This document shows, one piece after another, positions 12,740 through 25,769 of a DNA stretch of 64,000 bases. The first letter of the stretch is position 1, and each line of letters opens with the position of its first letter. Source of the stretch: Sinonovacula constricta (Eukaryota; Mollusca; Bivalvia; Cardiida; Solecurtidae); the NCBI GenBank assembly GCA_007844125.1, contig CM017563.1, positions 15,049,663-15,113,662 of the forward strand, in the 5' to 3' direction. The position numbers and the translations under genes were made by a program. The notes under the pieces were generated by a model that was given only the letters and a program-made list of their open reading frames with translations, had not been told where the DNA came from and did no database searches.

Positions 12740-13170
12740 CAGTAGCTTATACGACCTTATAACTTCATGTAGTTGGTTTATGCGGCCTAACAACTCCATC
12801 ATTTTAGGTCCGAATAACTCCATGTTGGCAATGTATGCAGAGAAAAACTCCATATCGCTAATTTATACGGCCAAACTTCTGAACATCGATAAGTTAAACG
12901 ATCTAACAACTCCATGAGGGTCTAATATCTCCATGCTTTACAAATATTAAAATTTATGTCGAGAAAAATGCAACCTATTAACTGAATGTATGTCATTTCA
13001 ACAGCTTGTAACTTCATATCATATTTCAGAGTGCATAATAACTCCATTCTAGTATTTTTACAACCAAATAAGTCGATGTCGGCATATGGTACGGCCTAAC
13101 AGATCTTTATAACAGATCTCATAACCTAGCTACCCTATACGGCCTAATAACTTTATGTCAGTTAATTATA
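12740..13170. repeat. Diverged minisatellite around CGGCCTAATAACTCCATG
   Basis: At least eight degenerate copies of a unit like TACGGCCTAATAACTCCATG then TCGGCAATTTA: near 12,745, 12,780, 12,810, 12,845, 12,900, 13,030, 13,090 and 13,140. Spacing is irregular at about 30-60 bases, consistent with an old decayed array. Confidence 0.6.
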
Positions 13171-13439
13171 TGTCCGCATAAAACGATCACCATTGTGATC
13201 CAGTCTGAGTGTGAAGCATATATAATGCATATACATGAATTAAAGATACCCATTAGTTCGGTCGCACTAAATTAGTTGAAAACTCAAACTTAATGTTTTA
13301 TGCCATTAAATAATAATAATAGCCTTAACTTAAACATTCATGTTACCAACAAGCCAAAAATGTCTCCAACCGAGTAATAATCTTCTCTACAAATCGGTTA
13401 TATAAACAAGAAGTATAAACAAGCGAATTTCAACGGGAA

Positions 13440-15506
13440 ATACCGATTGTTTACGGAATATGTCGGAGCTTGGCCGAGAACTTGCTACTTTGCATACGAA
13501 GCCACGCCCGCCAAGTTGAAAAATGTTTTGACAAGATGCCGTCTTAAACGTGAGTATTGTTATTCTATTTATGCAGATTTTCTGGTGAACATTTATTATT
13601 GTTATAAGTTATCGATTCATTCGGTATTGAGCTCCCTAATTTAGAGAACAGATTTGATGTTTTGCACTGAATTAGCCTGTTTCCTCGACACTAGTTGACA
13701 GTACTGTTGTTCTTTTTTTACTGTTCAACTTTCACTTTTCGCTCACCTACGGCTCCAGAGTTTCTTAGAGATTATAGTTTATTTTAACGCAGCCGATTTA
13801 CTTTTTCTTTCAACACATGTATATTTTACTTTTTCATATTCATTATGCTGTCATAGTTGACAGTATAAACAACATTTTAGCATAAACGGGAGTTTGTTTT
13901 TCGTACCCATGTATTTTCTTAGTCAAATAAAACTACCATTTTTGGTCGTTTTATAATCGTACATTCTGGTCGGTCATTCTTGGAACAAAGCAAATTTCTA
14001 AATGACAACATTCATATTTCTTTTAAATTGACATAGTATTTATTTTATATTAGGGTGCATTGTATTTACAGAGTAGCAGTCACCTTGTTACCATAGACGA
14101 TTTTAGACCATCCCACCGCTGAACCAAGTCATGGGAACTAAGTAGAGAGAAAGGCAGGGACAGGAGACCTCTTGTAAGTCATGACAACCAGCCCAGCACC
14201 AGCTAACTAGTTGTGTAATTTGTGTTTTGAGTAAGTTTTAGAACTACAGGTATGTATTATTTTAACTAGAAATGTATGTTGCAACAATGTTATTATAGAT
14301 CAGTTCACAATGAGGCGAGCCACTTATTACATTTTCATTATTCACATTATTTAAATTGAAAAATCACTACACCAAACTGAAACACTGCTTCATAATGACT
14401 AGTAGTCTGTTAATTAATTAGTAGTGATATAATCTGTGCCCATATGCTGACTTAAAAATCATAAAGGCTAAAAGTTTTGGAATGTGGTAAAGTGAATGTG
14501 TCGTCAGCTATGACTCCAGTGTTATTGGTGATTCACTGCGTGTGTCTGAGTCCCGGTTGTAATGATCACTTTCATGTGGAAGAGTCTGTCAGATGATCCA
14601 TTCTGGGTTCCTTCTTCACAGTCATAACTGAACATTACTATAGTAACTTAGGAACCATAATGTTGTTGCTGTGTTATATCTAAAAAACAGTACAAACAAA
14701 AGGTGTTAAAACACAATTTAATGGATTACAATATCACCACCACTGAAAACATTACTGATATGTGACTATGCTATCTTTCATGATGTCTTCAGGTTGGGAG
14801 AATCAATATGTTGAAACACTTTTCAAACTATTTTCTTTATGAGAAGCTTAACAATCTTATTAATGTTATTCAATCCAAATTTGAACATGCAACTATGTCC
14901 ATTTAATGTGTCATTTCTAAATAGTACAATTATGTGCCAAACTGTTATGACGTATTTGAAATACCTGTATGATGCATGGCTCACAAAAAGTCTAAATGTG
15001 AATAGTACTCTCACTTAACTGTGTTCAAGCCACTTCAAATATTTTTTTCATGATTAAGGGTGTTATTTGAGTATGGAACCCAAAGGGTTAAGATAATTTA
15101 CATCAGAAAATCAATTCTTACCCATGTGAGTATTTTTATACTTTTAAAATTATGACGAATCCGAAAAGATTGACTTGTCAGCTTAGGGGAAAGATTTTTT
15201 AGAGTTGAATATATCTGATCAAATCAAATTGCAAATGAATTGTTCCAGCCCTACATAGAAGAGCTTGCAACTGGTATCAAAAGTATCACATTTTTTGTTC
15301 AATTTTGACATTTTACTTTGTGAAAGTTTTGTTTTTCTCCTCAAATAACCCATACTTCAAGTTTTTCAATAAAAAACGAAACAAGTCACATATAATAACA
15401 TATTTAGCATATGTATTTGAATTGCAGTTAGGTGGCCAACGGGTCATCAGAAGGGGAGTTTATTGAAACACAGGCCCCCAGTCCACCATGCCAATTAATA
15501 TGGTAA
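13440..15506 (+). ncRNA. Possible non-coding exon chain, weak
   Basis: Three segments have splice-site-like borders on the plus strand: a segment ending at about 13,551 before GTGAGTATTG; about 14,072-14,172 (TTTACAG before, GTAAGTCATG after); and about 15,427-15,506 (TTGCAG before, GTAATGATTA after). None keeps a shared open frame, so if real this is a UTR or non-coding transcript. It may equally be chance. Confidence 0.2.
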
Positions 15507-15599
15507 TGATTACATACCTGGTACATCTATTCTTTTTAGATAAATATAATATGTAAATATATAAATATAATATAATATATATAATAGATAATAAGTATC

Positions 15600-15717
15600 G
15601 TGCCAGGTGTTCACAGCATGCTATACACAGTTAAGGCAGCACCTAATCTGCTTTCAGTGGACACCATCTCCAAATGACTGAATTATGTTGCTTGGACAAT
15701 ATACCTAATAAATAATT
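15600..15717 (+). mobile_element. SINE body fragment
   Basis: CATGCTATACACAG, GGACACCATCTCC and the terminal GCTTGGACAATATACC match the SINE body at 22,240-22,346. Confidence 0.7.
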
Positions 15718-18600
15718 ATTCTGGTCTGTTGAAACATTGCTGATGTTTCTTGCTTACTATAACTTAATGTCTATGACACTCAGTTGAGCGGTATAGGGTC
15801 ATTATAGCTCTCTTGTACTGTTTTTGTTCCATACAGCAAGGCCTTGATCAATCACAAAAATAGGGGAATAAAGTATAACCTCTGACTACTTTGTTATATA
15901 TATTAACCGGCTGTCCTTCACAACATTCTGCTGTTGTTCGTTGGTGAGGATCAAAAGTGTTGCAGTGCTTATTTTGTGTTTGTCAGTCACTAACAAACAA
16001 AACACTAATTGGCATGATAGTCACACAACAATTTAAATACCTAAGTGTTGATTTTCACCCATGTGTGGTTCTGTTTGTCTGAAGCAAAACTTTGACTTGG
16101 CATTTTTAGACGCAACCTGCAGCTATTTCTTTTTAGAAAAAAAATGTATATTTGTTTTGGTAGTTTTATAAACAAACAGCCCAGTTGGCTCATGGTTCCA
16201 TCATAGATAATGTCATGCCAAAGTCTTCGAAAATGTGCTAGTTGGTCACCATCATTATAACTATAGCTGTCATTTTACAGGCTTTCTGCTGGTCCCTAAT
16301 TTTCCTATTTTTTCCTACTTTTTGAATTGAGAGCTACTTTCCTTACTTTTTTCAGAAATAGCCCTATTATTCATACTATCTGCTTTCAGAAAAGAAAATG
16401 TAACATGAACCTCAAAATATTTCATTAGTTGTAGTTTCAGTGTCTTTATTTCTTGTGAATAGCAGTTAAGATGTGCAAGTGGGTATACCTTGGAATGTCC
16501 ATCCTATTAAGTTGGTCCCTTGGACAGTCAGACAAATTGCTCAGAGGTGCCTGTCTTTCAAGCATGGACAGAACAATGGATTATGGTGGGCAACATAATG
16601 ACAATAACGCAAGAATTAATGGTAATTCCAAATGAAACTAGTAAGAAATTCCTTATTTAGCACTAATTTTTACTTATGAAATTTGCTACTTTGCCTTGCT
16701 TTTTTTGTAAAAACATGCCCTTATTATTTTTTGTGAAGAGGCAGTAAAAAGCCTGCATTAGGTTACCAGTGTACAGACATGATGGTATCATGAGGCGGAC
16801 AGAACTGGCAACACTAGTGAATGTCAGTAAAAATAGTGTAGCAACTAAAAAACTATCTTGTCATACATCTTATTTTCTTTAAATAAGATATGTATGTTAT
16901 TATTTTTAACATGTTTTTATTGAGAGTGTTTATTTGATTTTATTGGTTTATTGTTTTAGTGATTTTGAGACAACAGTCAGAAGAAGGGATGTTGCTAATG
17001 GAATGATCATTCAGCAATGACTGTAACCTTTACCTGACAGGGCTTTTTTCAGGAGTAGAATATTATGAACAAAAAAACCCAGTCAACATAGAAGACTGAC
17101 TTCTTGGAATGAAAATCACACTGTTATTTGTAAAAAAAGGGACCCGTGTGTCCCCTCTAACATAGTCAAGGAAACTGATCTAATGTGCCTGTTAAATCAC
17201 TTTGTATATAACATGTATAACATTATACCGTCTAAAGAATATTGTTAGCCTGTGCTTAGGTATCTGTGGAGGATTTAAGTCATTATATTAATTCATTGTG
17301 AATTATTTTACATGTCATTTGAAATATTCAAATACTTTTATATGGACAAAACTACCTTTTAGAAAAAATGTCATTGTTAATTTACTTTGTTAAACAATTA
17401 CTATAAAGTATGCTACTTGAATTATTTACCTTGCAAAAGTTACTTGCCTGTACTGAGAGTAATAAAGGATTGTTTTCTAGGTTTGTATGAAGAAACTAGA
17501 GAAATGTTTTTGTTGAAATTTGTTAAATAATAATTTTGGTTACTTTATAAATGCTTATTGCATGTTTATGTGTCAACATGTATTCTCTCAAAACGTGTGG
17601 GTTTACAAATGTGTTATAATCTAAGTCATGATAATGTCCTGCAATCGTTTGCCTGGGTGTTTATGGTACCTATATTTGAAATTAAAAGGTAAAGTGGATC
17701 ACTTGATTGAATGATAATATATCACACATATTACTAACAGCATTTTAAACGTTTGTAAGTGTGTCTTGATATAACATGAAATAACCTAGTACAGCACCAA
17801 ATAAAGAATATCATTATTCAGTTATTTACAATACTATTAAAAGCCGGATAGAAATGTAGTGACAGTATTAGAAGATTACATGTAATTAAGACAAAACGCC
17901 AAACTCACTTGCTTTAAAACAACATGTTTACTTGCTAATAGGTAACCATGGAGCATAAAAAACAATTTTATAGCTGTAAACATTCTTTTTCAGATTTTGT
18001 CTCAATTTCACTTTTAACATATTTGAATCTAGTAAACTACTATGGCAAATCAAATTCTTACATGCACATACAGTGAACATGTAGTCATGATGAGGTTCAG
18101 GGCTTAATATCAGGTAGTTAAAGAGGATTAAAATTAGTGCAAGTAGACATAATACATTTTGTCTTCTCATTACCAACGTTCTGTGTCGGGTACTTGTTTA
18201 TATTTAGATTGCATGAAATTTATTCTGTAATAGGCTAAATATTTATTTGATTTTAAAATCTATGTAAGATAATAAATAGTATCAATATAACTATTTGAGA
18301 TAGATATGTCAGACAGAAGATTGACAACTTCAGTTATAATTTAAATATTTTTGTAAAGGACATTGCAAGTAAGTGAAGATCAGGGTTGATTGATTGCAGG
18401 CTTAACTGAAATGCTGTTTTAATCTTATTATCATGTATTCGGTTGTGCTTATTGAAAAATAGATAAAACAAAGTATTATTGTTATTGTTTTATTTTATTT
18501 TTTATAAAAAATAAAAAAATTAACAGTACAATAGTGTGTGTGTGAATCATTGTCCATTGAATATTAAGTTATTAGCACACATTCAGGTTATCCTTGAACT
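15718..18600. other. No gene recognised
   Basis: AT-rich. The only ORF above 80 codons (17,928-18,176, minus) has no recognisable features. Confidence 0.5.
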
Positions 18601-18654
18601 CCTCTTGTAGGGCATGAACTAGTTAATTTTTGTTGCGACCTTTTCATCCACATC

Positions 18655-19695
18655 AAACTACTTTCTCCTCTTCATTTTGCCTTCCGCAGTCACCAGTAAA
18701 GAATATATAAACAGTTGGCCTGTTTTCTCTACGTTGATATACAACTCACCATCATTGCACCAGTAACTTCTGTGTCTTTGGAGTCTGCAAAGAAAAAAAC
18801 ACACCATCATTGCACCAGTAACTTCTGTGTCTCTGGGGTCTGCAAAGAAAAAACACACCATCATTGCACCAGTAACTTCTGTGTCTTTGGAGTCCGCAAA
18901 TAAAAAGACCCAAAATATTTTACATTTCGAATCATTAATTTAGCAAGAACAACAATAATAACAAGGCATGTTTTTTATATAGGCTAAATCCACATTTTAA
19001 TAAAATATGTGCAATCGTTGGGAGACAACATTACTTCTATAGCTCTTGTTTGTACTCAAATTTAATTTCTTCACATGTTAACACACTCAATAGCATTTTT
19101 AATAATTATGCTCATATTAGCTACTACTGGTAGGAGAAGACACAGATTTATGACTGGGTAGAACCACCAGTCCATCACAACTAAAAACTCAATGAAGTTG
19201 TCACTTAATGGAAAACAAATCCTTGCCATGCGGAATAAAATCATGTCTCTGACCTGGGGTGCTCCTTAGTCACAACAAAATTTAGAAAAAAATGTAAAAA
19301 AAATTGTTTTTAAATTTTGTTACCATTTACAGTAATGTGCCAAAAAAATAAGGGAAAAAAGTAAAACCAAGCTGGCTTTATTGGCAGCTGGAAAAAAACT
19401 TCTATAACAAAATGTGAGTCAGATTAAGACTATAATTTTAGTCACAAACTTTTTTTAAGTAAGTACAAAATATGTCAATATAGTCTTCAGACTATTCTTT
19501 GAGGCTTTAAGACAGATGTACTATTTTTTGTTCTCTAGTTGACAAGACAGAATAATTATTAACATAAACTAAACTTGAAATTCCATTTGGGCTGCAGTAC
19601 ACCGGTGGTTCTAACAGGACGTTTGTCTTGGGTCTTACTGCACCACTGTAGTTGGACATCATTATCATGAGCACATCTGTGTCTCTGTGATGCAT
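18655..19695 (-). pseudogene. Unidentified coding remnant with an 18-residue triplication
   Basis: The minus-strand ORF at 19,507-19,695 encodes HRDTDVLMIMMSNYSGA and then PPVYCSPNGISSLVYV, which looks protein-like. About 600 bases further along the same strand, a 54-bp unit (18,748-18,905) repeats FFADPRDTEVTGAMM-type sequence about three times, related to FFADFEMHHRDTDVLMIMM of the first part. One unit has an extra A that shifts frame. The DTDVLMIMM motif resembles transposon-derived proteins with a DTDV-type strand, but I cannot name the family. A single intact gene is not evident. Confidence 0.35.
18748..18905. repeat. 54/55-bp tandem repeat, three copies
   Basis: Copies start at 18,748, 18,803 and 18,857, each with ACCATCATTGCACCAG and TAACTTCTGTGTCT. 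The period is a codon multiple (54) except where an A-run gained a base. Confidence 0.95.
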
Positions 19696-20124
19696 TTCAA
19701 AGTCGGCAAAAAATGTACATATGAGCTGTGCAGTTAGTTGCTTTTAGTAGCATCATTTAATGAAGGATTAGTATCGGGGGCCAAGTGGCAGCAAAAACTT
19801 TATGTCAATTACTGTTAGCATTTACAATATATCTCATTTCTAGGTTTCTTAATTTAATCATCATTCAGTCTGAATGATTGAAACAAAATTCCTCCTTTCC
19901 CTTTCCTGATTGGTCATTGAACATTGCATTCTTCCGGCACTAATTCATCTCACATATTGGATAAGGGTCATCTTTTAATATAAGGCTCAGGTTTTCAGTT
20001 CCTGTAAACCCATATGAAAATTATATTAAAGCTCTGTACATATTATGAGAATGACAATATTCTGATTTATTAAATGATTTGTTTATTCAATATTGGTTTA
20101 GTCTCATTGGAAATGTAAAGGAGC

Positions 20125-20220
20125 GGGAAATAGTGAATCTTCTCACGATTCGAACCAGAGACCTTCACAAAACTAACAGATCACTATACCAACTGAGCTA
20201 AAGAGGCTCGGTAAATAAAC
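20125..20220 (-). mobile_element. tRNA-like SINE head
   Basis: On the minus strand it has TTTAGCTCAGTTGGTATAG (A box) and, about 40 bases on, CTGGTTCGAATCGTG (B box). No complete cloverleaf with matching acceptor arms was seen, so it is taken as a tRNA-derived repeat rather than a tRNA gene. Confidence 0.55.
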
Positions 20221-20299
20221 TACCAGTGACAAAGATATGGAGGGGAGGGGGTGGTGAGGGGTACCCCACCAACCCGGTAAAAGAGCAGAATCGTGAAAA

Positions 20300-20865
20300 A
20301 TAACAAAGTCCTATGAGTATTGCAACATATACCAAACTCCGAAAAGGCACAGAACAAAGGTATTTCACATGCAAGCCAAGCGAAAGGTAAGAACAAATTT
20401 GTGATGAGTCATTTAAGGAAAAGAGCAAACCCGACAGTTACCGTCTTGGAACGGTCAGTCGGCAATATGGACCGACTGGGGTGCTTAAACCGGTTTTACA
20501 GAGCTCTAACCTCGCACTTCCTGACGAGTTTCTCAAATGCAAGCAACGAAAAGAAAAACGATATATTTGAAAACAAAATGTCCATGCGCTGATAGTAGTG
20601 ACGTCATCGAAAAATAATGTCCACATAGTGTTCAGAAAAGGAATATGGTAGTATTTCGATTTGAAAAACAACACAAAAATGGTTGACCACAAATAAAATT
20701 AACTTTCTGAATCATGAACAAACATGACCAGAGACAAATAAATGGTTGTAGCATCCTGTTCATGTAAAGATGGAATTGAAGAACCAAAGTTCAATGTCCA
20801 TCAAAGGAAATACACGTAACAATCCTTATAGGATGAATTAAATGACAACATAGATACATGCACGG
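20300..20865 (+). mobile_element. Dispersed 550-bp repeat with a palindromic core
   Basis: Matches 35,310-35,860 over its whole length (CATATACCAAACTCCG, CAAGCCAAGCGAAAGG, GACCGACTGGGG, CGGTTTTACAGA, TAATGTCCAC, GGAATTGA, TCAATGTCCATCAAAGGA). The core ACCGTCTTGGAACGGT at 20,440 is an inverted repeat. A partial second copy is at 20,930-21,075 and an inverted copy at 46,640-47,070. ORFs inside it are not conserved between copies. Confidence 0.85.
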
Positions 20866-20929
20866 GGATATTTTTTACGACCGCCACACTGCACAAGTAA
20901 CATTGTTGTGATCATGAATAATAATATAT

Positions 20930-21075
20930 GACAAAGTCCTATGAGTATTGCAACATATACCAAACTCCGAAAAGGCACAGAACAAATGTATTTCACATGC
21001 AAGCCAAGCGAAAAGTAAGAACAAATTTGTGATGAGTCATTTAAGGAAAAGAGCAAACCCGACAGTTACCGCACA
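20930..21075 (+). mobile_element. Partial second copy of the 550-bp repeat
   Basis: Starts with TCCTATGAGTATTGCAACAT and is nearly identical to 20,310-20,440, then breaks inside GACAGTTACCG, where the hAT-like repeat begins. Confidence 0.85.
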
Positions 21076-21200
21076 CAAATGTAAGCTCAATAACATCAGG
21101 GTCTCTTACTGTAAATATACATCTAGTATTAACTGCGCTTAAGATGAATGGATCTTGATTCAAAACCCACCCATAAAAAAATTCTGGATCCGCCCCTGCA
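21076..21200 (-). mobile_element. hAT-like non-autonomous element end
   Basis: On the minus strand it begins GCAGGGGCGGATCCAG, an end typical of hAT-type MITEs, and continues GAATCAAGATCCATTCA. The same sequence recurs on the plus strand at 50,852-50,960. Confidence 0.55.
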
Positions 21201-21429
21201 GTGAAACCGCTACACTTCTCTCTTCTATCAAAAAGATGTTCACCCTGAATGACATCCCATGTTCTACTATACACCACTGTTTAATATCACACTTTATTCA
21301 GCTTGCATGCACGTGTTTACACAATTCTTATACCTGCATGTTTGGTGGAGGAGGGATACATCCCCCACCCCATCCCCTTATCCATTCCTGTTTCTTTTGG
21401 TTTGATAACCGTGGGACCTGTCAATTGTA

Positions 21430-21541
21430 AACAACTATTCTAAAGTGGCAGTAATAATGTAACTTGAAGTTTGAACAACGTATAAATAATCTAAGGGGCG
21501 GTAATAAAGTAACTTGAAGTTTGAACAACATATAAATAATC
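21430..21541. repeat. Two-copy direct repeat, about 51 bp
   Basis: GTAACTTGAAGTTTGAACAA followed by TATAAATAATC occurs twice in tandem. Confidence 0.9.
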
Positions 21542-22139
21542 AAATTGTTTAGTGGTGAGCGTTTGAATTTTGCTTAACCCGGTCTTTTATATTTTATGAA
21601 CGAAGTACGTCACAGAAGTGAGCAATCATCGGCATGCAATGAATGAATACACCTTTTATAATGGTCCAACAACAAACAATTTGAAACAAACATGTACCAT
21701 TAGGAAAAAATCGTTTGCATACAGAAAGACTTTAACAAGTTTTCAGGAAGTGAGAGAGCGAAAGTAGAATATTGACCTACTTGTTCCAAGTTGTTGTATG
21801 CTGATCGCTTCTAGCTGTGACGGCTGCGTAAAATCCTTTTGCTACTTTCGTCCTACGACTGATTCAAGTTCTGTTGTATTTTGCTGTCTTATTTTTTTAA
21901 ATAGTGAGTAATCGTGTGGCGAGAATATCGTGATTTTACGAGCTCGCCGATCGTACCCGATTATGATTCGTACAATGTCGGAAGACTTCCACCACAAACA
22001 AATATTGGGGTTTATATCGATCGCAATCGGGGTCTAATTTACGTTTTACTATGCTCAAAATTTGAATATCTTTAAACGGAGAGCTATATTTTCGCATCTC
22101 AATCGACCCTTTGGCCAAATTACCGTTCAAAGGTGGTTG

Positions 22140-22346
22140 TGTTGGTATAGCTCCCTTGCTAACGCTCAAGCAAATATAAGGGTAGTTCCACGACTGGTTG
22201 GCCCAGTGTCAGGATAATGTGACTGGGTGTGGTATCATGCCAGTTGTTTACGGAATGCTATACACAGTGAAGGCAGCTCTAAAACTGCTTCAAGTGGACA
22301 CCATCTCCAGATAACTGAAATACTGTTGGTGGGACGATAAACCCAA
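22140..22346 (+). mobile_element. SINE body, best-preserved copy
   Basis: Linker GGTATAGCTCCCTTGC, then TCCACGACTGGTTGGCCC, AGGATAATGTGACTGG, GTGGTATCATGCCAG, AGTGGACACCATCTCC and the end GTGGGACGATAAACCC. It serves as the reference for the other copies. Confidence 0.8.
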
Positions 22347-22954
22347 GAGCTATATTTTCGCATGTAATAGGTTTTATCTACTTTTATGAAGGTGATTTCG
22401 AACTAATGGGTGTCTTTAAGATTTCTAGTAGAAGCTGTCTACACCTTATTTTGTAATGGTAACATATGGACAAACCCCGGTACACAGATGCCGTGACGTT
22501 ATTAATTTACAGTTGAGCGTGACTACACAGCACGAATAAGCATGCAATCCGCACATCTTATCTGTTTGAAGTATTATTGGGTCAGAGTTGCAATGAGAAA
22601 GACTTTCATAAAGCAAGTGCGGCCACCTGCCACCAAGTTACTTTAAAGGTGGTACCTGAAACTTTGAACCAGAGACTTTTTCTCTGATAACCAACAAATT
22701 CATTTTTACTTAAAATTGTCATGCAAATAGCTGTTCATTTGTGCCCTGGATCTGTGCGAACGGCGAAGCATAAATCCCACTCGTCTTTGCAAACAGGTAT
22801 ATACGAGCTGAGCCACGTTGCGGAGATTGCTATCATAAGAAAGCCACGTTACGACTTACTTTTAAGGTCATGTTATAAAGTCAACTCAGCTCAACTCAGT
22901 TCAGGTATTTCGATCTGACGTCAATATCTATGTTTAGCAGAGATCACTTTCGGG

Positions 22955-23163
22955 CTTATTTATAGATTTGGGAAGAATTAAAATTGAGAGCAGTATTTCT
23001 TAGCAGTTTGTGCTGTCCAACAATAAAGCTGATGTTAAACATTGTTTTTACTTGGACTAAAGTAAGTTTATACAGAAAGTATGCCCAAATTGTCATTAAT
23101 AGTGAAGGGATATTGTTACATGTAGTTAATTTAGGCAAATTGTCGAATACCATCTTGAAACGG
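22955..23163 (+). mobile_element. MITE fragment with right terminal repeat
   Basis: Shares TATAGATTTGG, an AAGTTTATACAG-type block and the end GGCAAATTGTCGAATACCA with the MITE copies at 45,352 and 56,525. The left terminal repeat is missing. Confidence 0.55.
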
Positions 23164-23329
23164 TATCTCAGCAAATACAGCAATACAGCAATACAATTCC
23201 ACCCTTTGCTACGCTATGAACACTTTATTTGACTTCAGGTGTTGTTTTATAATTCAATCCGTAATTATAGTATGCATCAGGACTGTTTACCAGTGGTTTC
23301 TGTTTTATTTGTTGTTGTTCTTAATATTA

Positions 23330-23363
23330 TAATAATTAGTAGTATTAGTAGTATTAGTAGTAT

Positions 23364-23426
<63 letters not shown>

Positions 23427-23439
23427 CAGCAGCAGCCGC

Positions 23440-23534
<95 letters not shown>

Positions 23535-25149
23535 AAGTAGTAGTAGTAGTAAGAACAGTAGCAGTAGGAGGTGGAGGAGCAGTAGCAGGAGGAGAATGAG
23601 AAAGAGGAGAAGGAGCAACAATAGCAGCAGTAGGAGGAAAAGTATAAGTTGTGGAAGTAGCAGTGTAGTAGTAGCAGTAATAGTAGGAGTAGTAGTAGCA
23701 CTAGAAGTAGTAGTAGGAGAAGGAGGAGTAGGAGGAGGAGTAGGAGTAGTAGGAGGAGTTGCAGTAGGAGTAGCAGTAGGAGGAGGAGCAGTAGTATGAG
23801 TAGTAGTAGTATGAGTAGAAGTAGCACTAGTAGTAGAAGTAGGAAGAGGAGTAGTAGGAGTAGTAGAAAGAGGAGGAGGAGTAGCAGTAGAAGGAGGAGT
23901 TGCAGTAGTAGGAGGAGTAGCAGTAGGAGGAGGAGTTGCAGTAGGAGGAGTAGCAGTAGTAGGTGGAGCAGTAGTAGGTGGAGTTGCAGTAATAGGGGGA
24001 GTTGAAGTAGTAGGAGGAGTTGCAGTAGTAGGGGGAGTTGCAGTAGTAGGGGGAGTTAAAATAGTAATAGCAGCAGTAGTAGGAGGAGCAGTAGTAGGAA
24101 TAGCAGTAGTAGTAGTAGCAGTAGCAGTAGTAGGAGTAGCAGTAGTAGTAGCAGTAAGAGTAGCAGTAGTAGTAGCAATAGCAGTAGTAGGAGTAGCAAT
24201 AATAGGAGGAGTAGCAGTAGGATTAGCAGTAGCAGTAAGAGTAGCAGTAGCAGTAGGAGTAGCAATATTAGGAGAAGTAGGAGTAGCAATAATAGGAGAA
24301 GTAGGAGTAGCAGTAGAAGGAGGAACAGTAGTAGGAGTAGTAGTAGTAAGAGTAGCAGTAGCAGCAGTAGGAGTAGCAGACGTAGGAGGAGCAGTAGTAG
24401 CAGTAGTAGTGGTAGGATGAGTATCAGTAGTAGTAGTAGTAGGAAGAGGAGTAGTAGTAGGGGTAGCAGTAGCAGTAAGAGTAGCAGCAGTAAGAGCAGT
24501 AGTAGGAGGAGCAGTAGTCGGAGTAGCAGTAGTAGTAGGAGTAGCAGTATCAGTAGTAGTAGAAGCAGTAGGAGGAGGAGCAGTAGCAATAAGAGTACCA
24601 GTAGTAGTAGAAGTAGAGAAGTAGCAGTAGCAGTAGAAGGAGTAGCAGTAGAAGTAAGAGTAGCAGTAGTAGAAGTTGCGGTAGTAGTAGGAACAGAAGT
24701 ATTAGTAGTAGCAGTAGTAGGAGTGGCAGTAGTAGAAGCAGCAGTAGTGGGGTCAGTAGTAGCAGAAGTAGAAGTAGCAGTAGTAAGTGGATCAGTAGGA
24801 GGAGCAGTAGTATGAGTAGTAGTAGTATGAGTAGAAGTAGCACTAGGAGCAGTAGAAGTAGGAAGAGGAGTAGTAGGAGTAGTAGAAAGAGGAGGAGGAG
24901 TAGCAGTAGAAGGAGGAGTTGCAGTAGTAGTAGGAGTAGCAGTAGTAGGAGGAGTTGCAGTAGTAGGAGAAGCAGTAGTAGGAGAAGCAGTAGTAGGTGG
25001 ATCAGTAGGAGAAGGAGTAGTAGTCATAGGAGGAGGAATAGGAGTAAAAGCAGTAGGTAGGAGGAGTAGAAGCAGTATTAGGAGGAGAAGCAGCAGCAGT
25101 AGTAGTAGGAGCAGAAGTAGTAGTAGTAGCAGCAGCAGTAGTAGAAGTA

Positions 25150-25189
<40 letters not shown>

Positions 25190-25411
25190 CAGTGGGCGGG
25201 GCAGCAGTACTACTGCTAGTAGTTGTAATAGTATTAGGAGTAGTAGTAGTAGTAGTAGAAGTAGTCGGAGTAATAGATGAAATTGTGGTAGTAGTAGTAC
25301 TTGTTGTGGGAGCAGTAGGAAAAGTAGTCGTAGTAGTAGCAGTAGTACTAGTAGCACTAGCAGTAGTAGTGGTAGTAGTAATAACTGTAGTATTAGTAGT
25401 ATTGGTGGTGG

Positions 25412-25459
<48 letters not shown>

Positions 25460-25570
25460 TAGTAGTAGTAGTAGTGGTGGTGGTGGTAGTAGCAGTAGTA
25501 GTAGTACTAGTAGCACTAGCAGTAGTGGTGGTAGTAGTAATAACTGTAGTATTAGTAGTATTGGTGGTGG

Positions 25571-25642
<72 letters not shown>

Positions 25643-25733
25643 CAGTAGTAGTAGTACTAGTAGCACTAGCAGTAGTAGTGGTAGTAGTAATAACTGTACT
25701 ATTAGTAGTATTGGTGGTGGTGGTGGTAGTAGC

Positions 25734-25769
<36 letters not shown>

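Noticed and set aside
23239..23799. Ser-rich 186-codon plus-strand ORF
   Set aside because: Serine runs come from the AGT array, and the short non-repeat start has no recognisable features.
24056..25666. 536-codon minus-strand ORF, the longest in the window
   Set aside because: It is translation of the AGT-derived array (poly-Leu with Pro/Thr patches). Five of six frames of an AGT repeat are naturally open.
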